A DNA stretch of 63,068 nt from a virus: positions 1 through 63,068 of IMG/VR virus record IMGVR_UViG_3300025325_000021; one strand, written 5' to 3'. Made by a program: the position numbers and the translations under genes. Under the pieces are notes generated by a model. The model saw nothing but the letters and a program-made list of their open reading frames with translations. It searched no databases and was not told the DNA's origin. Position 1 is the stretch's first letter, and every line of letters starts with the position of its first letter. Shown piece after piece: positions 38,843 through 45,537 of the stretch.

Positions 38843-39079
38843 ATGCAAAAGATATATTCGAAAGACCGCGTGATCGAAAGCATAGTAAGTCTGGTCGCCT
38901 TAATGGGTAACCAGGCAAAAGCCGCTGAGCGCCTGGGCGTCTCAGATTCGTATCTATCCGAGGTCATCCGGGGAACGCGTGACCCGGGTTATAAAATCCT
39001 GACCGGCCTGGGGTGGCGCAAAGTCGTCGGGTACGTCCCGGAGTCAATCGCACAGGCTAAAGAGGCCAAACTGAAATGA
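38843..39079 (+). CDS. XRE-type helix-turn-helix protein (78 aa)
   Basis: Residues 18-55 hold a Cro/CI-like HTH: MGNQAKAAERLGVSDSYLSEV then IRGTRDPGYKIL. Small size fits a Cro-like or YdaS-like regulator. It overlaps the next membrane protein gene by 4 bp. Confidence 0.7.
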   Translation: MQKIYSKDRVIESIVSLVALMGNQAKAAERLGVSDSYLSEVIRGTRDPGYKILTGLGWRKVVGYVPESIAQAKEAKLK

Positions 39080-39711
39080 TCGAAGAACCCCGGCTGGGTG
39101 CGCTCCTGATGCTCTGGCTCGCTGCATTGACCTTCACGGGGATCGGGTGGAGGACAGACATCCCCGATTCGCTGGATTGGCTGCGCTTCGTTCTCCGGGG
39201 GTTTGCCGTTATCCTGGCTATCCTTGCAGTGATGATGACAGTCGATGCGTTTTGGGGTCGGGCAATCCGGAGGGCGCAGTCCTGGAACTACGCAAAGACA
39301 TCCCACCTGGTAAACCTGAGCAAGTCCCTCAAAGGATTGACGCCGCGCCAGACCGAGATCGTGACGCGCTATGACCCACTGTCTGTTGAGGGTTTATTGG
39401 GGTCGGACCGTGTTGTCGAATGGTTTCTCCGGGGAGAGCGTTTCTCAGTCCCCCTGGGGTTGGTGCAGGACTTCTTGGTCGCCAGCTACCCGACCAGCCC
39501 GCGTCTGTTCCCGATCCGCAGACACCCTGAGTTCAGCCGGGAGTATAACTGGACAAGCGCCGAGGACATGCTGACCGAGATCACCCGCCTACTGGTCAAT
39601 GCGGGGATGGCGGAGTATGACCGGGCAAACGCCTCCGCGGTGTTGATCGAAGGCATTACCTGGGACATACTGGCAGAGGGGTTCGGCGTGGAAAAGAATT
39701 GGTTGAGCTGA
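39076..39711 (+). CDS. Membrane-anchored protein (211 aa)
   Basis: Two N-terminal helices (about residues 8-24 and 38-58) then a soluble helical domain with RQTEIVTRYDPLSVEGL. Translation coupled to the HTH gene (ATGA). No family recognised. A membrane sensor or superinfection factor is conceivable. Confidence 0.6.
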   Translation: MIEEPRLGALLMLWLAALTFTGIGWRTDIPDSLDWLRFVLRGFAVILAILAVMMTVDAFWGRAIRRAQSWNYAKTSHLVNLSKSLKGLTPRQTEIVTRYDPLSVEGLLGSDRVVEWFLRGERFSVPLGLVQDFLVASYPTSPRLFPIRRHPEFSREYNWTSAEDMLTEITRLLVNAGMAEYDRANASAVLIEGITWDILAEGFGVEKNWLS

Positions 39712-39720
39712 GAGGCAAAA

Positions 39721-39897
39721 ATGCGACAAAGGAAACGGTTATCAGGTACCAGGAAAATCAAAGTCTCCACTACATCTTTGTGGTGCGACGTGTGCTACCG
39801 CCAGCAAAATTTCGTCTTGCTCCGTTCCAGCCCTGGAAGCAGGATTGAAAAGTATAAGTGTCCAGAGTGCAGATTTGTAAAGGAATATCATGTCTGA
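39721..39897 (+). CDS. Small zinc-ribbon protein (58 aa)
   Basis: Starts at 39721 after AGAGGC. Two CxxC knuckles (CDVC, CPEC) about 29 residues apart form a ribbon, with a basic N-terminus. The stop overlaps the next gene by 8 bp. Likely nucleic acid binding. Confidence 0.55.
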   Translation: MRQRKRLSGTRKIKVSTTSLWCDVCYRQQNFVLLRSSPGSRIEKYKCPECRFVKEYHV

Positions 39898-40090
39898 GAC
39901 GATGATCATAGCAATTTTTGTTTCGAGCATCTTGTTTTTGTTAATGGGATCAGTGCTCCGTGTAAGGTGGCTCGAAAAGTTTAGCAAGGAATTGTTGTCA
40001 GACCTAAAAAAAGAATACGACTCTCACGGAGAGGCCAGGCATAAGTTATGGAGGCTGCGCAACTTCGGGAATGTCGAGGAGAAAAACTGA
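39890..40090 (+). CDS. Small membrane protein (66 aa)
   Basis: One N-terminal helix (IIAIFVSSILFLLMGSVL) and a basic amphipathic C-terminus. The TGATG overlap links it to the next gene. Function unknown. Confidence 0.55.
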   Translation: MSETMIIAIFVSSILFLLMGSVLRVRWLEKFSKELLSDLKKEYDSHGEARHKLWRLRNFGNVEEKN

Positions 40091-40524
40091 TGGAACCGGG
40101 ACACGGGCCACGAAATGAGATACGCCGCGGAATCTGGCGCAGCATGGTCGAGAAATATTACGGGACCGAGGATGCTGACCAAGTAAGATTCCGCACATTG
40201 GATGAGGCCGCCGTTGCGCGTATGAAGGTTGACATGGAAACCGATGCCCGCTGGCGATGGATGCAAATGTGGGTCTTCCGCCTTCTCCTGTTGGGAGTGG
40301 TAGGCTACCTGGCAGTTTTCGTCAAAGTGTTTCTATTTCCAGACATGGGATCAATGTGGTTCTACCAGTTAGCCCTCGATCCGCCGGTTTGCGATGCCGC
40401 AGGTAATTGCATCGGTACTCCGGGAGCGATCGGGGCATTCCTTTGTCTGGTCATCCCATTGGTCGGCGCAACACTGGCGTTTTGGCTGGTCAGCGTTTTC
40501 GGCGGAGGCGATAGCGATGCCTAG
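40090..40524 (+). CDS. Membrane protein (144 aa)
   Basis: Soluble N-terminal 60 residues, then two transmembrane helices (about 70-90 and 120-140) with a loop containing two Cys (CDAAGNC), possibly an external disulfide. ATG in the TGATG overlap. Function unknown. Confidence 0.6.
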   Translation: MEPGHGPRNEIRRGIWRSMVEKYYGTEDADQVRFRTLDEAAVARMKVDMETDARWRWMQMWVFRLLLLGVVGYLAVFVKVFLFPDMGSMWFYQLALDPPVCDAAGNCIGTPGAIGAFLCLVIPLVGATLAFWLVSVFGGGDSDA

Positions 40525-40834
40525 ACGAATCCAACGTAAACGCACAAAGGGTTGGAGGATGCCCGCAAATACGGTCTACGTTGGCAGGCCAACGAAATGG
40601 GGTAATCCTTACAACAGCCAAAAAATGGGAATTGAACAAAGCGTAAAAGCCTTCCGTTTAGCGATTGAGGAAGTATCATGGTCAAACCACGTGGAAAAGT
40701 CATCTATCAGGGTAAAAGCCCTGGCACAGTCGGTCTGGGGGCGACAGGGATCAGGATTGGGGCATGGTGTCCTGACGAGAGAGCAGAAGCTCCGCCCGAG
40801 CAGGTGCATCTGCATTTCACACTTGAGGGATTAG
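40517..40834 (+). CDS. DUF4326-like protein, probably truncated (105 aa)
   Basis: RIQRKRTKGWRMPANTVYVG then RPTKWGNPY is the signature of DUF4326 phage proteins. The family's C-terminal Cys-Trp-Cys and CHAD motifs are absent; from about residue 54 the frame overlaps the 40678 gene and looks random. The domain seems to have lost its second half. Confidence 0.55.
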   Translation: MPRRIQRKRTKGWRMPANTVYVGRPTKWGNPYNSQKMGIEQSVKAFRLAIEEVSWSNHVEKSSIRVKALAQSVWGRQGSGLGHGVLTREQKLRPSRCICISHLRD

Positions 40835-40962
40835 AGGACATGCCGATGATCCTGCGTTTCAAAAGCCCGGATACGCTCGGGTTCCTGATCGAGGAATTGG
40901 AACGCTACCGGCGTTATGTCTGGCCGGAGGCCGAGCCTGTAAATTTAGAGGAAAGGAGGTGA
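40678..40962 (+). CDS. Unknown protein (94 aa)
   Basis: GAGGAAG precedes the ATG. Beta-rich (HLHFTLEGLEDMPMILRF) with a charged helical end. Its coding signal is better than that of the overlapping DUF4326 tail. No family recognised. Confidence 0.55.
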   Translation: MVKPRGKVIYQGKSPGTVGLGATGIRIGAWCPDERAEAPPEQVHLHFTLEGLEDMPMILRFKSPDTLGFLIEELERYRRYVWPEAEPVNLEERR

Positions 40963-40967
40963 GAGCT

Positions 40968-41207
40968 ATGAAGGTGATCTGCCGTTTCAGGGTGAACGAG
41001 AAAGCCGAGGTCGAGCATTATCAACACGGCAACGCGTTCCGCATCAAGCTGCAAGGCGCTAAGTCCGAACCGTTCGGTTCGGCAACGCCCTCGGCTAACT
41101 GTGAAATGCTGATCGTTCCCCCGGATACCGCGGCCGAGTTTGAAGTAGGCAAATATTACCTTGCCACTTTTGAGCTTGACCTGGATCAAGAGCATCCGAA
41201 ATATTAA
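40968..41207 (+). CDS. Unknown protein (79 aa)
   Basis: AAAGGAGGTGA gives a very strong ribosome site before the ATG at 40968. A compact beta protein (FRIKLQGAKSEPFGS; YYLATFELDLD). No family recognised. Confidence 0.6.
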   Translation: MKVICRFRVNEKAEVEHYQHGNAFRIKLQGAKSEPFGSATPSANCEMLIVPPDTAAEFEVGKYYLATFELDLDQEHPKY

Positions 41208-41253
41208 TCAAGATTTGCCAAGCCCATCGAGGCAGAGGCAGATTGAAAGGCGA

Positions 41254-41496
41254 ATGAAACCAATTAACTTTCCGCAAGCCAACAAGACACTTTTGAAACC
41301 TGAGGGTATGACCGATGAAGAGTGTGGATCATTGCCGATCCATACGGACGGCGGAAAATGTTTGTCATTGTGGCATCTCTCATGGAGGGAGCGGCTCTCG
41401 GCTTTGTTTTTTGGCAAGGTTTGGCTGTGGGTTTACTCGGGGCAGACACAACCGCCGGTTGCGTTGATGGCCTATAGAGATGTGTTCGAAGAATAG
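41254..41496 (+). CDS. Conserved small phage protein (80 aa)
   Basis: The core CLSLWHLSWRERLSALFFG, then VWLWVYSGQTQPPVAL, matches a widespread phage protein of unknown function (SWRERL, WLWV, TQPPV). The N-terminal half contributes a DDE-like acidic stretch. ATG at 41254 with AAAGG upstream. Confidence 0.6.
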   Translation: MKPINFPQANKTLLKPEGMTDEECGSLPIHTDGGKCLSLWHLSWRERLSALFFGKVWLWVYSGQTQPPVALMAYRDVFEE

Positions 41497-41515
41497 ATTG
41501 AGAGGAGGTGAAACA

Positions 41516-41725
41516 ATGAAAACTATGATTGTTCTTGAATTTGGAGATGACGAGGTTTTTATCTCAAAATTGACTAAAAAAGGTCAGGAGATCGTTTATG
41601 CGGATGATTATGAGGCATCCGAGGAAGCCAAAAAGATCTGGACTGATTGGGAAATAATAGATTTACCTCCCGTGGCAATCGAATTCTTAAAAAATACAAT
41701 TAATCAGCATCCGCAAAAAGAATGA
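41516..41725 (+). CDS. Unknown AT-rich small protein (69 aa)
   Basis: GGAGGTGA before the ATG. Acidic alpha/beta protein (VYADDYEASEEAKKIWTDW). Its base composition is clearly more AT-rich than its neighbours, suggesting separate origin. No family recognised. Confidence 0.6.
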   Translation: MKTMIVLEFGDDEVFISKLTKKGQEIVYADDYEASEEAKKIWTDWEIIDLPPVAIEFLKNTINQHPQKE

Positions 41726-41777
41726 CCTCGGGGCTATTGCTGAACGGTTGATAACTGCGATTATCGATTGAGGAATC

Positions 41778-42539
41778 ATGGGCGATAAATCAACGATCGA
41801 ATGGACAGACGCGACCTGGAATCCCTGGCGGGGCTGTCATAAGGTCAGCCAAGGCTGCAAGCATTGCTACATGTTCCGGGAGCAACGGATGTATGGCGCC
41901 GACCCGAACGTGGTGATGCGCTCGAAGACCACCTTCGAAGCGCCGCTGAAATGGAAAGATCCAAAAATGATCTTTACCTGCTCCTGGTCGGACTTCTTCA
42001 TCGAGGAGGCGGACGTGTGGCGCGATGAGGCCTGGGAAATCATCCGCCAAACCCCGCAGCATACTTACCAGATCTTGACAAAACGCCCGGAGCGGATACG
42101 AGATTGTTTGCCAGCAGCAACTTGCCAAGGGGATTGGTTCCCGCGCAACGTGTGGTGGGGTGTGTCGATCGAGAGCCAGGAGCACATCGAGCGCTGGTCT
42201 ATCCTGGACAGCGAGCTGCACTATCATATACCGGCGGTGATGTTCATTTCTGCTGAGCCATTGCTGGGACCACTTGACCTCTCCGGCGAGATGCAGGAGA
42301 TCGACGTGGGTGATGAAGAGCACAACTGGTGGACGCGGACACCGGACTGGATCATCGTCGGCGGGGAATCGGGACCGGATTACCGATCGATGGACCTGGA
42401 GTGGGCGCGCTCGATCCTGGCGCAGTGTAGAGAATACGAAGTTGCCTGCTTCGTCAAGCAGCTCGGTGGGTGGCCTAATAAACGGACGGACCTGTCAGAA
42501 TGGCCCGAGGATTTGCGAGTGAGAGAATGGCCGGAGTAA
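41778..42539 (+). CDS. Radical-SAM-like DUF5131 protein, phage gp37/gp68 family (253 aa)
   Basis: Begins with the family signature STIEWTDATWNPWRGCHKVS then QGCKHCYM, whose three Cys resemble a radical SAM iron-sulfur site. Later marks: MIFTCSWSDFF, YQILTKRPERI, VWWGVSIESQ, ISAEPLLGPLDL, WIIVGGESGP. The family is common in phages, related to spore photoproduct lyase-like proteins, but its reaction is unknown. A link to the base-modification operon is possible but not shown. Confidence 0.8.
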   Translation: MGDKSTIEWTDATWNPWRGCHKVSQGCKHCYMFREQRMYGADPNVVMRSKTTFEAPLKWKDPKMIFTCSWSDFFIEEADVWRDEAWEIIRQTPQHTYQILTKRPERIRDCLPAATCQGDWFPRNVWWGVSIESQEHIERWSILDSELHYHIPAVMFISAEPLLGPLDLSGEMQEIDVGDEEHNWWTRTPDWIIVGGESGPDYRSMDLEWARSILAQCREYEVACFVKQLGGWPNKRTDLSEWPEDLRVREWPE

Positions 42540-42895
42540 ACAAATGGCCTGGCTGCCCAAAATGCCGGCATCGGGTCGTGGTTCTCTATGAAGTGCATGA
42601 GGTTATTGTCGTGTGGGAGGCAGATAACACATGCCATGAGATCCCACCATCAAAGTCGCACGTTAGGGGTTTGTGCCGCAATTGCGGGCATGAATGGCGG
42701 CTGCGTGGCGTTCATTCAGTGAGCGAGAAATGGTTCAATCTATCCGTCAGCAGCGATCTTCCACAGGGATACGTAACCTGTCCTGTCTGCAAGGGAAGGT
42801 ACAAACGGACGAAAGATGGAAATCCTCGTCTCCACCGCCTGGATAAATTGATATGCCAGGGAGTTGGCAGTACGAGACGCTCAGGGTATTTTTAG
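42527..42895 (+). CDS. Zinc-ribbon protein (122 aa)
   Basis: Start at 42527 overlaps the upstream stop. Cys pairs CPKC, CRNCG, CPVC and one further Cys form two ribbons; RGLCRNCGHEWRLRG is a typical nucleic-acid-binding ribbon. No specific function recognised. Confidence 0.6.
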   Translation: MAGVNKWPGCPKCRHRVVVLYEVHEVIVVWEADNTCHEIPPSKSHVRGLCRNCGHEWRLRGVHSVSEKWFNLSVSSDLPQGYVTCPVCKGRYKRTKDGNPRLHRLDKLICQGVGSTRRSGYF

Positions 42896-42952
42896 CCAAT
42901 GCTCAAAAACGCGCCTTCTGGACAAGCTCTGGACAGGGTGGAAAGGATTTAT

Positions 42953-43357
42953 ATGGTTTCCCTGGATAGTTACGGGTTGGGTGAGATTTTAGAGGCAATG
43001 GGGCTTCCGCCTACGATGCGCTCATTCGAGGTAATCGCTGTCGATCTGAGCATGCTTGCAGGGAAACGTCCGCCCTGGACCAAGAAGTACGTGCATAGCG
43101 TTTACCGGGGAGTCATCAATCCGAGCCAGGTTTTTCTCGCCGCGGTGTCGGCACTTGCCCAGGTAGTGGACGGCGTACCTCCGGGTGTTGCCGGGACAAG
43201 TCAGGTCACGGTCTTTGCAGATGTTACCGCCATTCCTGAGGGCGTCTTGATCCCGCGCGGGGCAAAGGTTATCAAGTGCGCCCGGCCAGGTTGCCCGGTG
43301 TGGTTCATCAGGATTCACCCACGGCAAAAATATCACGACCGGAGTTGTAGGCTATGA
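42953..43357 (+). CDS. Unknown protein with C-terminal zinc motif (134 aa)
   Basis: ATG at 42953 is chosen for GGAAAGG upstream; an earlier ATG at 42899 is possible. The helical centre looks like a phage regulator, and the C-terminus CARPGCPVWFIRIHPRQKYH followed by SCR suggests a zinc site. Overlaps rusA (ATGA). Confidence 0.55.
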   Translation: MVSLDSYGLGEILEAMGLPPTMRSFEVIAVDLSMLAGKRPPWTKKYVHSVYRGVINPSQVFLAAVSALAQVVDGVPPGVAGTSQVTVFADVTAIPEGVLIPRGAKVIKCARPGCPVWFIRIHPRQKYHDRSCRL

Positions 43358-43824
43358 TCTTCATCGTTGAAGGGTATGTAGTGCCGTACGTGCGCATGAC
43401 GCATCGGAGCAAGTTCGCCAGTGACCGGGCGAAGCGTTATCTCAATTCCAAAGAGGCCACCGGATGGCAGATTAAAATGCAAATGATTCAAAATGGATGG
43501 TCGATGATCCCGAAGGGCACTCCCCTGGAAGTAAGTGTAGCTTTCCACGGATACGATCACACGTCTGACCTGTCCAACCTATACAAAGCGGTCGAGGACG
43601 CAATGAACGGCATAGTGTACTCAGATGACCGCTGGGTGGATAAGCAGTCAGCAGACCGCTATGCTCAACCTGAGAATCAGCGGGCGATAATCAAGGTCGG
43701 GGTCCTGCACGAATTTTCAACCGATCAATATGTGACAACTCTCCCCGCTAAAGCGGGGGAGCATCCCCGGAAACGCTCGCCCCAACGGGCCACGTTACCT
43801 CCGGGAGCCTGCGTCCCAGGCTGA
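43354..43824 (+). CDS. rusA: RusA family Holliday junction resolvase, C-terminus altered by element 3 (156 aa)
   Basis: RusA signature: VPYVRMTHR at the N-terminus, then DLSNLYKAVEDAMNGIVYSDDRWV with the catalytic Asp set, then AIIKVGVL. The natural end is probably near residue 125; the last 30 residues (from about TTLPAKAGEH) are encoded inside IS element 3. The catalytic core is complete, so the enzyme may still resolve branched DNA. Confidence 0.8.
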   Translation: MIFIVEGYVVPYVRMTHRSKFASDRAKRYLNSKEATGWQIKMQMIQNGWSMIPKGTPLEVSVAFHGYDHTSDLSNLYKAVEDAMNGIVYSDDRWVDKQSADRYAQPENQRAIIKVGVLHEFSTDQYVTTLPAKAGEHPRKRSPQRATLPPGACVPG

Positions 43825-43908
43825 GAATAAACTAATTTTATCACAGAAAGGAGGAGTGCGCAATTCCCCATCCCCCCTGAAGGGGGGAGTACCCTTGCGC
43901 AATTTTCT
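43737..43908 (-). mobile_element. IS200/IS605-type mini-element, about 170 bp (element 3)
   Basis: The right-end hairpin CCCCGCT-AA-AGCGGGG (43743-43758) is nearly identical to that of element 1; the left-end hairpin is CCCCCCT-GA-AGGGGGG (43872-43887). It shares TTTTATCACAG (43836-43846) with element 1. No tnpB codons are seen. It ends exactly at the ATG of the 43909 gene and carries AAAGGAGG. The internal 43760-43835 may still encode an omega-RNA-like hairpin set. Confidence 0.7.
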
Positions 43909-43911
43909 ATG
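43847..43911 (+). promoter_or_regulatory. Shine-Dalgarno carried by element 3 and bridged by a hairpin to the next start codon
   Basis: AAAGGAGG (43847-43854), AG, TGCGCAA (43857-43863), element hairpin, TTGCGCA (43895-43901), seven bases, then ATG (43909). Linear spacing is 54 nt; with the 7-bp helix folded it is 9 nt, the same as in element 1 although the helix sequence differs. Confidence 0.6.
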
Positions 43912-44124
43912 GCGATGACATCGGCAACTTTGCCGCACGACTTCATTCCCTCCGACGATGGGCGACTGCGCATCTGCAAGGTTTGCGGGTATGCCGTGTT
44001 CTGGACTGACGGCGTGCTGACCGTCCTGGCAGAGGGCGAGCCGGAGAAGCACGACGACCCGTTCGGCAGTCTGCCGCCCGAATTTGTGAGCTGGGCGGAG
44101 AGGTACTTCGATGGGCGGGAGTGA
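43909..44124 (+). CDS. Small CxxC protein downstream of element 3 (71 aa)
   Basis: HDFIPSDDGRLRICKVCGYAVFW is a short zinc-knuckle-like pattern; the rest is acidic. The start codon abuts element 3. The stop overlaps the methyltransferase start region. No family recognised. Confidence 0.6.
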   Translation: MAMTSATLPHDFIPSDDGRLRICKVCGYAVFWTDGVLTVLAEGEPEKHDDPFGSLPPEFVSWAERYFDGRE

Positions 44125-44984
44125 TGGTCTATTACAACGATAACGATCCATATGTCTGTGAATGGACCCGGAACCTGATAAAAGCCGGGCTGGTTACAGG
44201 CGGTATCGTAGATGGGAGATCGATAAAAGATGTCAAGCCAGAAGACCTTACAGGATACAGGCGGGTACACATGTTCAGCGGCATCGCCGTATGGGACTAC
44301 GCCCTCCGCCTCGCAGGCTGGCCCGACGATAGACCGGTCTGGACAGGCTCCTGCCCTTGCCAGCCATTCTCAGCAGCAGGAAAACGCGGCGGTACAGATG
44401 ACCCTCGCCATCTCTGGCCTGACTGGTTCAGGCTCATCCGAGAGTGCCGCCCTCCAGTCATCTTTGGTGAGCAGGTTGCGAGCAAAAATGGACTTGCATG
44501 GCTCGATCTGGTATACGCTGACCTGGAAGGTGCGGGTTACGCCGTCGCAGCGGTCGATCTATGCGCTGCGAGCGTCGGCGCGCCGCATATCAGGCAAAGG
44601 CTTTACTTCGTGGCCCACGCCGAAAGCGGCAACGGGAGATTATCAATACTCACGGGGGAATCACGACAATCCGGTATTGAATCTGAGCGGGGCGGCGAAA
44701 CTGGCCTCCTGGGCGACACCCGCGGGGCGGGACTGGAGGGACGGGCGAGCCTCGGAAGAGACAATGGACAGGAACAGCAGGCCATTGAACGAGCAGGCGG
44801 TTTCTGGTCTGATCTCGAATGGCTCCCCTGCCGGGACGGAAAGCTCAGGCCAACTCAACCCGGCCTTTTCCCGCTGGCTCATGGGGTTGCCTCCAGAGTG
44901 GGACGATTGCGCGCCTACGGCAACGCGATAGTGGCTCCGCTGGCGGCCGAGTTCATCCGAGCATACATGGAGATGATATCGTGA
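44124..44984 (+). CDS. dcm: C5-cytosine DNA methyltransferase (286 aa)
   Basis: Dcm-type enzyme: motif I HMFSGIAVWDYALRLAGW, motif IV TGSCPCQPFSAAGK (catalytic Cys in PCQ), motif VI FGEQVAS, motif VIII IRQRLYFVAH, motif X LRAYGNAIVAPLAAEFI. The target-recognition region between VIII and X is short. No cognate nuclease nearby; likely protects phage DNA. A second long frame overlaps most of the gene. Confidence 0.85.
   Translation: MVYYNDNDPYVCEWTRNLIKAGLVTGGIVDGRSIKDVKPEDLTGYRRVHMFSGIAVWDYALRLAGWPDDRPVWTGSCPCQPFSAAGKRGGTDDPRHLWPDWFRLIRECRPPVIFGEQVASKNGLAWLDLVYADLEGAGYAVAAVDLCAASVGAPHIRQRLYFVAHAESGNGRLSILTGESRQSGIESERGGETGLLGDTRGAGLEGRASLGRDNGQEQQAIERAGGFWSDLEWLPCRDGKLRPTQPGLFPLAHGVASRVGRLRAYGNAIVAPLAAEFIRAYMEMIS
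44230..44931 (+). CDS. Overlapping second-frame protein inside the dcm gene (233 aa)
   Basis: Wholly inside the methyltransferase gene in another frame. Its sequence (SLVSRLRAKMDLHGSIWYTL; SWPTPKAATGDYQYS; WATPAGRDWRDGR; LNPAFSRWLMGLPPEWDDCA) matches, from memory, a recurrent phage protein family typically seen overlapping Dcm genes. Both frames keep family-like motifs, so either real dual coding or a composition-driven open frame. Ribosome site not obvious. Confidence 0.45.
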   Translation: MSSQKTLQDTGGYTCSAASPYGTTPSASQAGPTIDRSGQAPALASHSQQQENAAVQMTLAISGLTGSGSSESAALQSSLVSRLRAKMDLHGSIWYTLTWKVRVTPSQRSIYALRASARRISGKGFTSWPTPKAATGDYQYSRGNHDNPVLNLSGAAKLASWATPAGRDWRDGRASEETMDRNSRPLNEQAVSGLISNGSPAGTESSGQLNPAFSRWLMGLPPEWDDCAPTATR

Positions 44985-45042
44985 GCGCAGAAAGTTGCGG
45001 CTGGCGCAATCTATTGCACTTGTGGTATAAGGAGTGCTGAGG

Positions 45043-45171
45043 ATGGCGCATAATGTAATCCTCTCCGGCGGTCCCATGAACAGTAAGGTGCAGGCTGTTG
45101 ACCATCTGCCCCTGGTATTGATCGTGGTGCGGCATGGTATAATTTCATCGCTTGCGACGGAGCGCTTTTGA
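45043..45171 (+). CDS. Possible small protein (42 aa)
   Basis: AAGGAG lies 11 nt upstream of the ATG. The sequence starts MAHNVILSGGPMNSKVQAVD and contains LPLVLIVV, resembling small phage proteins of the ILxGGPxDG type. Last plus-strand frame before the terminators. Confidence 0.4.
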   Translation: MAHNVILSGGPMNSKVQAVDHLPLVLIVVRHGIISSLATERF

Positions 45172-45179
45172 GCTACGGC

Positions 45180-45211
45180 AAAACATCCTGCCCCAAAAAG
45201 CAGGGTGTTTT
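45180..45211 (+). terminator. Rho-independent terminator at the end of the early region
   Basis: AAAACATCCTGC (45180-45191) pairs with GCAGGGTGTTTT (45200-45211), one G-U, followed by GTTG. The stem itself ends in T4. Confidence 0.75.
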
Positions 45212-45412
45212 GTTGTATAATAAGCCTACTCCGCGTGAGTAGGGTTGACAACCTGAGGGGCGCGGCGCAATGCTGGGAGAACACGGGGCCGTCCTGTGCC
45301 AGCCTGGCGATGTACCTTCGGGTTCTGCTTAAAGTGCTAGCCAAAAAAAGCAGAATTCCCGCGCAGGTCAAAGCGCGAGAGGTTTTCCGCCGGTCGGACG
45401 GACTGGAATCAT
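45212..45412. other. Intergenic region between early and late blocks
   Basis: About 200 bp with no convincing gene. It is GC-rich with several weak inverted segments (GCGCGGCGC near 45260; GCGCAGGTCAAAGCGC near 45361). I find no tRNA. It could hold a small RNA or replication feature, but nothing is clear. Confidence 0.4.
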
Positions 45413-45438
45413 AAAGCTCCCCTGGGAAGGGGAGCTTT
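45413..45438. terminator. Bidirectional terminator between convergent blocks
   Basis: AAAGCTCCCC (45413-45422) pairs with GGGGAGCTTT (45429-45438), a 10-bp stem with A/T tracts on both sides, placed between the rightward early genes and leftward late genes. Confidence 0.8.
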
Positions 45439-45493
45439 TATTGTCTTTACGGTTTCATGCTTTCGATAACTATTCTTATAGCAATCAATAAGA

Positions 45494-45520
45494 GGGGCTG
45501 GAAACGCATCATCCAGCCCC
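45494..45520 (-). terminator. Second hairpin after the endolysin gene
   Basis: GGGGCTGG (45494-45501) pairs with CCAGCCCC (45513-45520) about 18 bp downstream of the endolysin stop. The T-run is weak, so it may support the bidirectional terminator nearby. Confidence 0.5.
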
Positions 45521-45537
45521 CCCCTCTGCCGTCCTTG

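Noticed and set aside
45212-45412. Possible tRNA or structured RNA in the early/late boundary
   Set aside because: No T-arm or acceptor pairing found; weak inverted segments only.
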